Shown: in pieces, positions 8,001 through 15,276 of the stretch
Numbering within the stretch: position 1 is the first letter of the stretch
How the letters are laid out: every line of letters starts with the position of its first letter
Assembly: GCA_023251135.1 (NCBI GenBank)
Contig: JAHEZJ010000022.1
Coordinates: 77,873-112,014, forward strand
Direction: 5' to 3'
Source of the DNA: Flavobacterium sp.
Lineage (GTDB): Bacteria > Bacteroidota > Bacteroidia > Flavobacteriales > Flavobacteriaceae
Length of the DNA stretch: 34,142 nucleotides
Made by a program: the position numbers and the translations under genes
The notes under the pieces: model-generated
The model's database searches: none
What the model saw: the letters and a program-made list of their open reading frames with translations, nothing else
What the model was told of the DNA's origin: nothing

Positions 8001-9371
8001 TCTTTAGGTTTTATGCCAATGGCATTATCAACAAGCGGTGGTGCCGAAGTACAAAAACCATTGGCAACCGTAGTTATTGGCGGATTATTATCAGCCACGT
8101 TATTGACATTGATTGTTTTACCAATTTTATATTTACTCTTTGAGAAAGGAATTAAAGGAAGAAGAAAAAAAATAAAAACTTCATTCGTTACCTCAATTGT
8201 TTTATTGATAAGTAGTTTTTCTTTTGCTCAAAACAGTCAGCCTATTTCACTTCAAAAAGCAATAGAAATGGCAAAAACAAACAATATCGATTTAAAAATT
8301 GCCGATAAGGAAATTGAAAAACAAACGGTGCTGAAAAAGACTGCCTTTCAGGCAGATCCTTTGCAAATACAGTACCAGGGCGGGCAATTTAATAGTAAGT
8401 ATTATGACAGTAATGTTTCTATACAACAATATTTCCCAATAGGAAGAATTACAAAAGCCAACCGACAATTGCAGGAAGAATTGGTAAAGCTAGCAGAAAA
8501 GCGAAAAGCATTATCCGAATTTGAAATTGAAAAAGCGGTATCAATCGCTTACTATCAATATTTATACGGCGTTACTATTCAAAAGCTAAATACAGATTTA
8601 TTGGATATTTATTCTAAATTTCTGAAGAATGCAGAACTTCGTTTTGAAACAGGCGAAAGTGGAAAAATTGAAGTAATCAGTGCCAAAGCAAAATCGAAAG
8701 AAATTGAAACCCAGCAAGCACAACTCGAATTTGATTTGGCAATTTATCAAAAGCAATTGCAGTTTTTTATTCAAACCGAAGATAATATTGTACCGGATAG
8801 TGCAACACCAATGAAGTTTTCAATGCTGTCGGATGAAAACCAATCTAAAGCAGCAACTTTAGTAAGTGATTATTATACACAACAAATTTCGGTGTATCAA
8901 AAAGAAGCCAATACGTTTAAAGCAATGCGAACTCCAAAATTAGGATTGGGTTATTTTGCACAAACCATTGATACCAAATCTTATTTTCAAGGATTTACCG
9001 CAGGTTTGCAAATTCCTCTATTTGGTGGTGTAAATTCAGCTAAAGCCAAAGCATCAGCCATTAGTATTTCGCAATCCCAATTAGAATTGGATAAAAATAA
9101 ATTGGCTTTGAAGTTAAAAATGCAGGAATTGAAAAATGATTTCGAAAAACAACAAAAAGCATTAGAATACTATCAAAAAGAAGGTCTGCAATATGCAGAA
9201 CAGATTATTGCAACAGCGCAAAAAAGTTATGCTAATGGCGATATGAGTTATTGGATGTACATTAGTTTTTTGAATCAGGCTATCGACATCAAAAAACAAA
9301 ATGCCGAAGCTACCAATGCTTACAATCAAAGTGCCATTCAATTACAATTCCCATCCATTTCTAACAATTAA
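5049..9371 (+). CDS. czcA: CzcA-type heavy-metal RND pump fused to a TolC-like outer-membrane channel
   Basis: A 1440-residue fusion. Residues 1-1040 are a heavy-metal RND antiporter starting MLDKIIQFSIKNKFIILL, with twelve expected membrane helices and two periplasmic loops. The TM4 motif carries Asp400, Asp406 and Glu413 (AIDFGIIVDGAVIIVEA), the signature of the divalent-cation (Zn/Co/Cd/Ni) branch rather than the Cu/Ag branch. After a basic linker (GRRKKIK) comes a second hydrophobic stretch ending SFSFAQ (about 1044-1060), which looks like an export signal. A TolC/CzcC-type outer-membrane factor follows (about 1061-1440). No start codon separates the two parts and the frame is unbroken. 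Similar fusions are known in flavobacteria. The gene ends 11 bases before the adaptor gene czcB. How one chain spans both membranes, or is cut, cannot be read from sequence. Confidence 0.95.
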   Translation: MLDKIIQFSIKNKFIILLFTLVLIAWGSYSLKNLPLDALPDVTNNQVQIITTAPTLASQEIEQLITYPLEQSVKTIPKVIELRSISRFGLSVVTVVFKDDVDIYWARAQVSQRLKVAEENIPAYAGKPDLGPISTGLGEIYQYDVYAKKGYEDKYDAVKLRTIQDWIIIPQLQGVEGVAEVSTWGGKLKQYEVAVNPNTLNSLGVTITEIFDALEQNNQNTGGAYIEKDQYSYFIRGVGMATGIKDLENVVVKNRNGSPVLVRDVAEVREGISLRYGASTKDGKGEIVCGMALMLKGENSKAVTERVKERMVQINKSLPEGVVAEAFIDRSKLVDNAIGTVTKNLLEGALIVIFVLILFLGNLRAGLIVASVIPLSMLVAVILMNAFGVSGNLMSLGAIDFGIIVDGAVIIVEATMHHLQKLKRKKDLTQSEMDEEVYQSASKIRNSAAFGEIIILIVYLPILALVGTEGKMFKPMAMTVGFAVIGAFILSLTYVPMMSAMFLSKNTEHKSNFSDRMMAWLEGIYTPFLEKALLFKKTVLAISLGLFVLAIVIFQNMGGEFIPTIEEGDLAINATIMTGSSLSQMVKTTTEYEKILKAKFPEIKTIVTKIGSGEIPTDPMPIESGDMIIVLKDKSEWTGDYDNWEDLANAMKEEMEAIPGANIEVSQPIQMRFNELMTGSRSDIAIKIFGDDLETLGNKATELISKINKIEGVGDLKADKVTGLPQITVKYDYNKIALYGLNITDINQIIRSSFAGESAGKIYEESKRFDVVVRMNATNRSDITDVSNLFIPLPNGQQVPLSQVATVSYEQGPVQVSRENGRRRITVGLNVRGRDIKSVVEEIQQKLDKDFKLPAGYYVTYGGQFENLIEATKRLSVAVPIALGLIMVLLFFTFNSMKQAGLIFTAIPLSAIGGVFALWMRGMPFSISAGIGFIALFGIAVLNGIVLISYFNQLKTEGITDPLQRVLMGTKTRLRPVLMTAAVASLGFMPMALSTSGGAEVQKPLATVVIGGLLSATLLTLIVLPILYLLFEKGIKGRRKKIKTSFVTSIVLLISSFSFAQNSQPISLQKAIEMAKTNNIDLKIADKEIEKQTVLKKTAFQADPLQIQYQGGQFNSKYYDSNVSIQQYFPIGRITKANRQLQEELVKLAEKRKALSEFEIEKAVSIAYYQYLYGVTIQKLNTDLLDIYSKFLKNAELRFETGESGKIEVISAKAKSKEIETQQAQLEFDLAIYQKQLQFFIQTEDNIVPDSATPMKFSMLSDENQSKAATLVSDYYTQQISVYQKEANTFKAMRTPKLGLGYFAQTIDTKSYFQGFTAGLQIPLFGGVNSAKAKASAISISQSQLELDKNKLALKLKMQELKNDFEKQQKALEYYQKEGLQYAEQIIATAQKSYANGDMSYWMYISFLNQAIDIKKQNAEATNAYNQSAIQLQFPSISNN

Positions 9372-9382
9372 TAATTTCTACA

Positions 9383-10651
9383 ATGAAAAATATAAAGATA
9401 AATACAATTTCAAATATCAAGATTAAAACCACACTCTTACTACTTACTTCTTGCCTCTTACTTCTTACTTCTTGTGGAGAAAAGAAAACAGAAGAAGCAG
9501 CTCACGAAGAAGAAAAATCAGAAAATGAAGTAGCATTAACTGCTATACAATACAAAACTGTTGGAATTCAAACAGGTTCTGTAGAAAATAGAAATTTGAA
9601 TTTAGTGATTAAAGCCAATGGATACACTACAGTTCCACCACAAAATATGGCAAATGTTTCTACTTTAATTGGTGGAACGGTTAAAGATATTTTAGTTCTT
9701 GAAGGTACTTATGTAAACAAAGGAAAAGTATTGGCTACCATTCAAAACCTGGAAGTAGTTGAAATGCAGGAAAATTATAATTCGGCTATTGCCAATATTG
9801 AATACCTGCAATTAGAATACAATCGTCAGAAAACATTAAGCGACCAAGATGTAAATCCTAGAAAATTGCTACAGGAAGTAAAAGCAAAATTAGCAATTGA
9901 AAAAGCAAGAGCTAAAGCATCTAAAGATAAATTACAGGCTTTGAATATGAGTACTAAAGGATCAAGTGTGGTACCAATAGTTTCGCCGATATCAGGTTAT
10001 ATTGGGAAAATTAATATTGCCAAAGGCGCATTTGCCGAAACAGGAATTACACTTTTTGAAGTAGTTGATAATAGCCAAATGCACTTGGATTTGAATGTCT
10101 ATGAAAAAGATTTAGGATCTATTGCCGTAGGACAAACGATAGACTTCATCTTAACAAATCAAGGAAATAAATCTATAAAAGGAAAAATATTTGGGATCAA
10201 TAAATCATTTTCAAACGAAAGTAAAACCGTAGCCGTTCACGCCAAAATTAATCCGGCTGATTCCAAGGATTTAATTTCGGGAATGTATGTTTCTGCCAAT
10301 ATCAGTATTAAAAATGCCACTGTTCCTGCCCTGCCAAAAGATGCTGTAGTAAAAAATGGCGATAAATATTTTGTTTACATTCAGGAAGAACACGAAGAAA
10401 AGGCTACAGCTAAAAAACCTGAAGCTCATGCGCATAAAGAAGGCGAAGCACATTCTGAAGAAACAGCAGGCGAAGAAGAAGGACACAACGAAATTCATTT
10501 CAAAGCAATTGAAGTTGTACCTGGAACTACGGATTTAGGTTATACCGAAGTGAAATTTGTGGAAGAAATCCCTGCCGATGCAAAAATTGTAACCAAAGGT
10601 GCTTTCTATTTACTATCCGCATCGAAAGGTGGTGGAGAACACGAACATTAG
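9383..10651 (+). CDS. czcB: RND periplasmic adaptor lipoprotein (CzcB-like)
   Basis: A 422-residue membrane-fusion protein that should link the CzcA pump to its outer-membrane channel. The signal region holds two tandem lipobox-like repeats, LLLLTSC twice, with Cys24 and Cys31; the second, followed by Gly, is the likelier lipidated residue. The lipoyl/hairpin segment (about 85-205) includes GGTVKDILVLEG and PISGYIGKINIAKG, followed by beta-barrel and proximal domains. An acidic His-rich insertion (about 338-372, with HEE, HAHKE and HSEE runs) is typical of Zn/Co adaptors and probably binds metal. The ATG at 9383 is 11 bases after the czcA stop. The gene is followed 10 bases later by a frameshifted methyltransferase. 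Confidence 0.93.
   Translation: MKNIKINTISNIKIKTTLLLLTSCLLLLTSCGEKKTEEAAHEEEKSENEVALTAIQYKTVGIQTGSVENRNLNLVIKANGYTTVPPQNMANVSTLIGGTVKDILVLEGTYVNKGKVLATIQNLEVVEMQENYNSAIANIEYLQLEYNRQKTLSDQDVNPRKLLQEVKAKLAIEKARAKASKDKLQALNMSTKGSSVVPIVSPISGYIGKINIAKGAFAETGITLFEVVDNSQMHLDLNVYEKDLGSIAVGQTIDFILTNQGNKSIKGKIFGINKSFSNESKTVAVHAKINPADSKDLISGMYVSANISIKNATVPALPKDAVVKNGDKYFVYIQEEHEEKATAKKPEAHAHKEGEAHSEETAGEEEGHNEIHFKAIEVVPGTTDLGYTEVKFVEEIPADAKIVTKGAFYLLSASKGGGEHEH
9434..9475 (+). repeat. Two 21-bp tandem repeats encoding a doubled lipobox
   Basis: Units 9434-9454 and 9455-9475 are the same 21-bp sequence with two differences, each encoding seven residues of LLLLTSC type. The in-frame duplication lengthens the czcB signal peptide and gives it two candidate lipidation cysteines. 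Confidence 0.85.
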
Positions 10652-10661
10652 TAATTGTATT

Positions 10662-11278
10662 ATGGAAAATAAAAAATCACATTGGGAAAATGTTTTCACA
10701 ACAAAAAAACAAACGAAGTGAGTTGGACACAAAAGTATCCCAAAATCTCAATGGATTTTTTAGAAAGTTTAAACCTATCAAAAACCGCCAATATCATTGA
10801 TATTGGCGGTGGCGATAGTAATTTCGTAGATGCATTATTAGAAAAAGGCTATCAAAACATTTGGGTTTTGGATATTTCAGCAGTAGCATTAGAAAAAGCT
10901 AAAAATAGATTAGGAGAAAAAGCCAACTTGGTGCATTGGATTGTTTCAGACATAACCGAATTCAAATTCGATATAAAATTTGATTTTTGGCACGACAGAG
11001 CTGTTTTTCATTTCTTGACCGATGAAATAAGTAGTAGCAAATATGTAGCTTTAGTTGAAAATGCAATCGCTCCGAATGGAAATTTCTTACTAGGCACTTT
11101 TTCTGAAAATGGACCTTTGAAATGTAGCGGATTAGAAATAAAGCAATATTCTGAAAATTCGATGAAAAATACTTTTAAAGAAAACTTTGAAGTTATAAAA
11201 TGCTTTACTGAAAATCATATTACACCGTTTGATACCATTCAAAATTTTCAATTTTGTGGATTTAAAAAAACGATATGA
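10662..11278 (+). pseudogene. SAM-dependent methyltransferase, frameshifted near the N-terminus
   Basis: A class I methyltransferase of about 205 residues. SAM motif I reads IIDIGGGDSNF, and HDRAVFHFL lies in the middle. The natural start is ATG 10662 (MENKKSHWENVFTTKK), matching the SHWE...TKxxxxVSW opening usual in this family. That frame ends after 19 codons, while the rest (TNEVSWTQKYPKIS onward) lies in another frame. An A7 tract at 10703-10709 would restore the frame if it were A8. A TTG at 10682 could start the second frame but gives an atypical N-terminus. So the gene is either inactive, slippage-dependent or affected by a sequencing error. It follows czcB by 10 bases and overlaps the next gene (ATGA). 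Its substrate is unknown. Confidence 0.8.
10785..10809. repeat. Perfect 25-bp palindrome inside the methyltransferase gene
   Basis: CCGCCAATATCA and TGATATTGGCGG form 12-bp arms around a single T. It falls on the codons for SAM motif I, which may explain part of it, but a perfect 12-bp match is still unusual. Confidence 0.8.
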
Positions 11279-11607
11279 TTTCTGCTATAAAAATCACAGC
11301 CTATTTTATTCTTGCAGGTCTATGTGAAATTAGCGGAGGTTATCTTGTTTGGCTTTGGCTGAAAGAAGAAAAATCCGTTTGGTATGGTGTTACAGGAGCA
11401 ATAATTCTTGCTTTATATGGATACGTAATGACTTTGTAAACTACCTCTTTTGGAAAATATTATGTTGTATATGGAGGTGTTTTCATTGTTATGGCGCTGT
11501 TGTGGGCATGGAAGATTGATAATTTCAAACCCGACAAATACGATTGGATAGGAACTGCAATAATACTCATTGGTATAGCGGTGATTTTATTTATGCCAAG
11601 AAAATAA
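11275..11607 (+). pseudogene. ynfA: YnfA/UPF0060 small membrane protein with an internal stop
   Basis: The frame encodes a 110-residue, four-helix protein of the UPF0060 family ([20 protein letters not shown] at the start, YYVVYGGVFIVMALLWAW in the middle, ending ILFMPRK). Codon 55 (11437-11439) is TAA, where a CAA (Gln) would suit the MTL-x-TTSFGK context; one C-to-T change explains it. The ATG overlaps the methyltransferase stop (ATGA), so the two were translationally coupled and both are now broken. UPF0060 proteins resemble small multidrug transporters but have no settled substrate. Both halves are well preserved, so the mutation looks recent. Confidence 0.88.
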
Positions 11608-11653
11608 CAAAATAAGAATATAAAACTAACGTTAAATACTGATAAATTGTAAG

Positions 11654-11675
11654 AAATAAGACTTTTCCCTTATTT
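11654..11675 (+). terminator. Weak AT-rich hairpin after the czc operon
   Basis: AAATAAG and CTTATTT can form a 7-bp stem around ACTTTTCC, about 45 bases after ynfA. The stem is AT-rich and the T-run after it is broken, so a terminator role is only possible. Confidence 0.25.
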
Positions 11676-11750
11676 GCTTTCGAGGGATTAGTAATTGGAC
11701 TTGGAAATTAAACTTCACGGAAATTGTATAACAACTTATTAAAAAAAATT

Positions 11751-12467
11751 ATGAAAAACGTATTAAAATCAACTGTTTTATTAGCACTAACTCTTTTTTT
11801 ATTCTCTCAAAATTGTTTTGCCCATTCGTATTGGCTTGAAGTAAAAGGCAATGGCAAAGTAAATGATACAGCCACGGTATATTTATATTTTGGGGAATTT
11901 GAAAAGGGATTGAGAGAAAGCAAAGAACATTTCTTTAAAAATATGGAATCGTTTACTGCCTATTATTTGGACTCAAAAGGAGTAAAACAAGATTTGATTT
12001 TGCAAAGAGACAGCAATTGTTACAAAGCAAGTTTTGTTCCAACTAGCGATGGAATTTACACTATAATGATGAAAGAAAATTCAAGAGCAGTTCAAGATTG
12101 GACAAAACACGGCTTGGGAATTATTAGACCTTTTGAAAACTTAAAAGCAAATTATAATGTTGGAAATATAAAAAATTCACAACTCGCAAATTTTGAAACA
12201 AGAAAAATAGATATTATCGTTAAAAAAGAAAAATTCCAATTAGTTCTCGATAATAAAGAATTTGCAAATAAATCAATATCAATTACTAATGACAAAGGTA
12301 AATCGGAGGAAGTAAAAACAGATAAAAATGGTTTTTTTACTATCCCAAATTCAAAAGGTATGTTTATTATAGATGTAGATTATAAAGATGGTATTAAAGG
12401 AGAATACAACGGTAAACCCTTTGATAACAGCAGATATAAATATGCGTTAACTCTATATGTACACTAA
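11751..12467 (+). CDS. DUF4198-like exported protein
   Basis: A 238-residue protein with a clear signal peptide (MKNVLKSTVLLALTLFLFSQNCFA) cleaved before HSYWLEVKG. The mature start with HSYWLE, the beta-rich middle (FVPTSDGIYTIMMKEN) and the C-terminal half with a DKNGFFTIPNSKGMFIIDVDY segment fit the DUF4198 family. Members of that family are periplasmic and often sit with metal-uptake or metal-resistance genes. ATG 11751 was chosen over 11724 because it starts a good signal peptide directly. The conserved N-terminal His of the mature protein could bind metal; that is inference. It stands alone, about 140 bases after ynfA. Confidence 0.75.
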   Translation: MKNVLKSTVLLALTLFLFSQNCFAHSYWLEVKGNGKVNDTATVYLYFGEFEKGLRESKEHFFKNMESFTAYYLDSKGVKQDLILQRDSNCYKASFVPTSDGIYTIMMKENSRAVQDWTKHGLGIIRPFENLKANYNVGNIKNSQLANFETRKIDIIVKKEKFQLVLDNKEFANKSISITNDKGKSEEVKTDKNGFFTIPNSKGMFIIDVDYKDGIKGEYNGKPFDNSRYKYALTLYVH

Positions 12468-12509
12468 ATATTTCACTGATTCACTTTAACATAAAACAAA
12501 ATAACTGTT

Positions 12510-12650
12510 ATGACACATCAACACAAATACGATGCAAACGGCAAACAGCTTTGTTGCACACAGGAAGAAAAGATAAATAATAAAAGTGGTTGTTGTTCTA
12601 ACTTATAATAAAAAAGGAAAATATTCAGACCATGATGATAACAACCATTA
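12510..12650 (+). pseudogene. Fragment of a P1B-ATPase N-terminus (first copy)
   Basis: A 32-codon frame (12510-12608) reads MTHQHKYDANGKQLCCTQEE and then KINNKSGCC near its end. It matches the start of the intact ATPase at 15975 (HIHKYDAKGRQICCTQEEKI, then a CC pair). After its stop, 12610-12650 still encodes a KYSDHDDNNH-like segment resembling the His/Asp-rich run of the ATPase (KHSDDDGHDH). It is best read as a truncated ATPase 5' end. It could instead be a tiny metal-binding peptide, since HxH, CC and CC are all kept. Confidence 0.65.
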
Positions 12651-12728
12651 ATAAGAGGACATAGTAAATGTGTACTGTTTAGTATTAGTTCATTTGCGTT
12701 TTAATTTTTTGTTCAAAAAAATAAGACA

Positions 12729-13361
12729 ATGAGAAACAATGTATATCTGTTTAAAGTAACCACTTCAATAATATTATTGTTGTTGCTGAATTTTGCAAAT
12801 GCACAGAATTCAGATATTGATTTTTTAAGAAATATCAATCTAAACCGAAACAAATCACAAGATCAAGCATTAAAAGTAGTCACAAATAGTCTAACTCCTG
12901 TAAGCATTGCGACTCCTGTTATTATGTACTCTGTTGGATTGATTATGAAAGACAGTACAGTCAAAAAGAAGGCGATCTTTGTTGGGGAAACTTTGCTCGT
13001 TTCAAGATTTATTACATTGGCTTTAAAAAAAACAGTAAATAGAGACAGACCTTTTGAAACTTACTCTGATATTGAGCAAGCAACCACAGCAACTGGTTCT
13101 TCCTTTCCTTCAGGGCACGCTTCTTTAGCTTTTGCAACTGCCACATCCTTGAGTATGGCGTATCCAAAATGGTACATTATTGCTCCTTCGTTTGCCTGGG
13201 CAAGTGCAGTTAGCTATTCTCGTATGGCATTGGGTGTTCATTATCCAAGTGACGTGTTAGCTGGCGCAATCATAGGAAGCGGATCAGCTTATCTTTGCTA
13301 TAAATTGAATAAATGGATTAATAAAAAACATAGTAAAAAAATCCCACAGCTCTGGGAATAA
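12729..13361 (+). CDS. PAP2-family phosphatase
   Basis: A 210-residue protein with an N-terminal signal or anchor (residues 9-25, ending NFANAQ) and the three phosphatase motifs: K-x6-RP (Lys100 to Arg107-Pro108), PSGH (127-130) and SR-x5-H-x3-D (Ser164-Arg165, His171, Asp175). These form the catalytic site of membrane lipid phosphatases and acid phosphatases, acting on the periplasmic side on substrates such as undecaprenyl pyrophosphate, phosphatidate or lipid A. The exact substrate cannot be assigned. The gene sits between two fragments of the P-ATPase 5' end (12510 and 13425), so it may have arrived by insertion there. Confidence 0.92.
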   Translation: MRNNVYLFKVTTSIILLLLLNFANAQNSDIDFLRNINLNRNKSQDQALKVVTNSLTPVSIATPVIMYSVGLIMKDSTVKKKAIFVGETLLVSRFITLALKKTVNRDRPFETYSDIEQATTATGSSFPSGHASLAFATATSLSMAYPKWYIIAPSFAWASAVSYSRMALGVHYPSDVLAGAIIGSGSAYLCYKLNKWINKKHSKKIPQLWE

Positions 13362-13424
13362 TTATAATTTAGATTATTAGCAGACTTTAAGTTTATTTTT
13401 TATTATAATCTATTTGAAATAAAA

Positions 13425-13500
13425 CATCAACACAAATATGATCTAAACGGCAAATAGCTTTGTTTGTAAACTCAAATAAAAATTAATCATAAAATTCATG
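13425..13500 (+). pseudogene. Degenerate fragment of a P1B-ATPase N-terminus (second copy)
   Basis: The frame reads HQHKYDLNGK, stop, LC; the 40 bases from 13425 differ from 12516-12555 at four positions. Similarity to the ATPase at 15996 continues to about 13490 (AAATAAAAATTAATCAT against AAAAAATAAATCAT). It has no start codon and two stops, so it is not a gene. Confidence 0.65.
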
Positions 13501-13559
13501 ACAACGGACAATAAAGCAATACACATTTAAAAATTAAACTAATTAATAGAAATAAATTT

Positions 13560-14027
13560 ATGGACATAAATGCCGAATTAATTATTGTATCTAAATTGAT
13601 TGCTTCTTTTTTGTTAGGGGCTTTTATTGGTTTAGACAGAGAAAAGCACGGTCATGATGCAGGAATAAGAACCTATGCAGCAGTTTGTATTGGCGCAACA
13701 TTATTTACATCAATAACTGCACATTTGGTAAATAATCCAGTGGACACTTCAAGAGTAATTGCAAATATTGTAACGGGTGTTGGTTTTCTTGGTGCAGGAA
13801 TTATTTATCGTAATTCTAGTGCAGGAACATCGCATGGCTTAACAACTGCAGCAACAGTATGGTGTACTTCAGCTGTTGGAGTTGCTATAGGGCTAAATAT
13901 GTTTATTATAGCAATAATTGGTTCTGTAGCATTGTACTTTTTACTTTCATTACACCATTTGAAATGGTACATTAAATGGAAAGAAAAAATGATTAAAAAA
14001 CATGGAGAAGAGCACGAGAACAACTGA
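13560..14027 (+). CDS. MgtC/SapB family membrane protein
   Basis: A 155-residue protein with about four membrane helices. It shows the family pattern LLGAFIGLDREKHGHDAGIR near residues 19-38, then RTYAAVCIGA, GVGFLGAGIIYR and LTTAATVWCTSAVGVAIG. MgtC proteins sit in the inner membrane and affect Mg2+ limitation responses and, in some bacteria, ATP synthase activity; the shorter SapB-like members are poorly understood. ATG 13560 follows the degenerate ATPase fragment and precedes a bestrophin gene by 90 bases. The tail after residue 140 is short and charged, so the ACT-like C-terminal domain of long MgtC proteins is absent. Confidence 0.9.
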   Translation: MDINAELIIVSKLIASFLLGAFIGLDREKHGHDAGIRTYAAVCIGATLFTSITAHLVNNPVDTSRVIANIVTGVGFLGAGIIYRNSSAGTSHGLTTAATVWCTSAVGVAIGLNMFIIAIIGSVALYFLLSLHHLKWYIKWKEKMIKKHGEEHENN

Positions 14028-14117
14028 TAAATAAGGCCTTAAAAAAACACAACATCAACTTGGGAATGAATTTAACAAATCTATAAAGATTTTATTTTCC
14101 ATATAATTAACCTACTT

Positions 14118-15017
14118 ATGCTGATAAAAAACAACTATAAAGCCATTCTTTTTTTTCTAAAAGGGCTCAAATGGCAAATTGTGTTGATCATATCCTATGC
14201 AATAATTGCAAGTTTATTTGATCACAGCCCTGTTGGGGTTTTAATAAATATCCCAATTACTATTTCAACGGTTATAGCCACAATGATATCATTATTATTG
14301 GCATTCAGAATTGCTCAATCGTATGATAGATGGTGGGAAGCCAGAAAAGTATGGGGCGAAATTGTTAATGATTCCAGAACCTTGATTAGGCAAATAATGC
14401 TCTTTATACCTAATCCTAATAGTGAAGAACGAAAATCTGAAATTAAAATATTTGCAGAGAGACAAATAATATGGTGCTACACACTTTCAGAATCTTTGAG
14501 AGTACAAAAAACTTCTAGTAAAGTGCAGCAATATTTAACGGCACATAATTTACAAGCAGATAATATCCCACTGCTTTTAATACAAAAGCATTCTGAAAAC
14601 TTGCATTTTATCACAGAAAAATATACACTAAATTCAAATCAACAAGTACAAATAGATACAACGATAGCTAGATTAACGGATGCTATGGGTAAGTGCGAAA
14701 GAATAAAAAATACAGTTTTCCCAAAAAATTATAGCTATTTAATTCATTGTCTAATTTACTTATTTGTGACCTTATTACCTTTTGGTTTAAGTGAAATAGA
14801 TATTATTACTGAAATTTTGTTAACCTCTTTAATTCCTTTAATGTTTATCGCATTTGAAAAAACAGCTATAATAATGCAAGATCCATTTGAAAATATACCT
14901 ACTGATATTCCTATGACAACAATTTGTAATACCATAGAAAATAATATCAATCAAATTATAGGAGAAGTAAATTATCAAAAAGAAAATATGCGATTCGAAA
15001 AATATTATAAAAATTAA
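14118..15017 (+). CDS. Bestrophin-like (YneE/UPF0187) anion channel
   Basis: A 299-residue membrane protein. Hydrophobic segments lie near residues 18-36, 43-65, 210-226 and 230-250. The hallmark segment AFRIAQSYDRWWEARKVWG follows the second helix, as in bacterial bestrophins, and DPFENIPTDIPMTTICNTIE near the C-terminus matches the family's DPFG/DPFE-NDxP region. Bestrophins form pentameric anion channels in the inner membrane, although some bacterial members conduct cations. The gene may be co-transcribed with the MgtC gene 90 bases upstream. The role here is probably ionic balance under stress; that is inference. Confidence 0.9.
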   Translation: MLIKNNYKAILFFLKGLKWQIVLIISYAIIASLFDHSPVGVLINIPITISTVIATMISLLLAFRIAQSYDRWWEARKVWGEIVNDSRTLIRQIMLFIPNPNSEERKSEIKIFAERQIIWCYTLSESLRVQKTSSKVQQYLTAHNLQADNIPLLLIQKHSENLHFITEKYTLNSNQQVQIDTTIARLTDAMGKCERIKNTVFPKNYSYLIHCLIYLFVTLLPFGLSEIDIITEILLTSLIPLMFIAFEKTAIIMQDPFENIPTDIPMTTICNTIENNINQIIGEVNYQKENMRFEKYYKN

Positions 15018-15276
15018 ATTTATAGCAAACAAATAATCAAAAAATAGGATTTGAAAAACAGTTAAAAAACTAAAACATTTAGCATTTCTATTTAAACTTT
15101 TAAAGTACGCTTTTATGATTACAAATTTAGTTAAGTAGCTCAAAAATAATTTTCAAAAAAATCAAAAATGAATATTTTTTAAGGATTTTGATTAGTAGAT
15201 TTTAGAGTATTTTACAATAGTTGCCTTTGTTCACTTTTAAATATTCCTTTTAACAGGAAAGATAATTTAATTTAAA

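Noticed and set aside
10682-10724. TTG start giving an unbroken methyltransferase frame
   Set aside because: The N-terminus it encodes is atypical, while the other frame encodes the expected SHWE opening; a frameshift is the better explanation.
13401-13420. AT-rich inverted repeat after the PAP2 gene as a terminator
   Set aside because: The arms are short and almost only A and T; pairing at this level is expected by chance.
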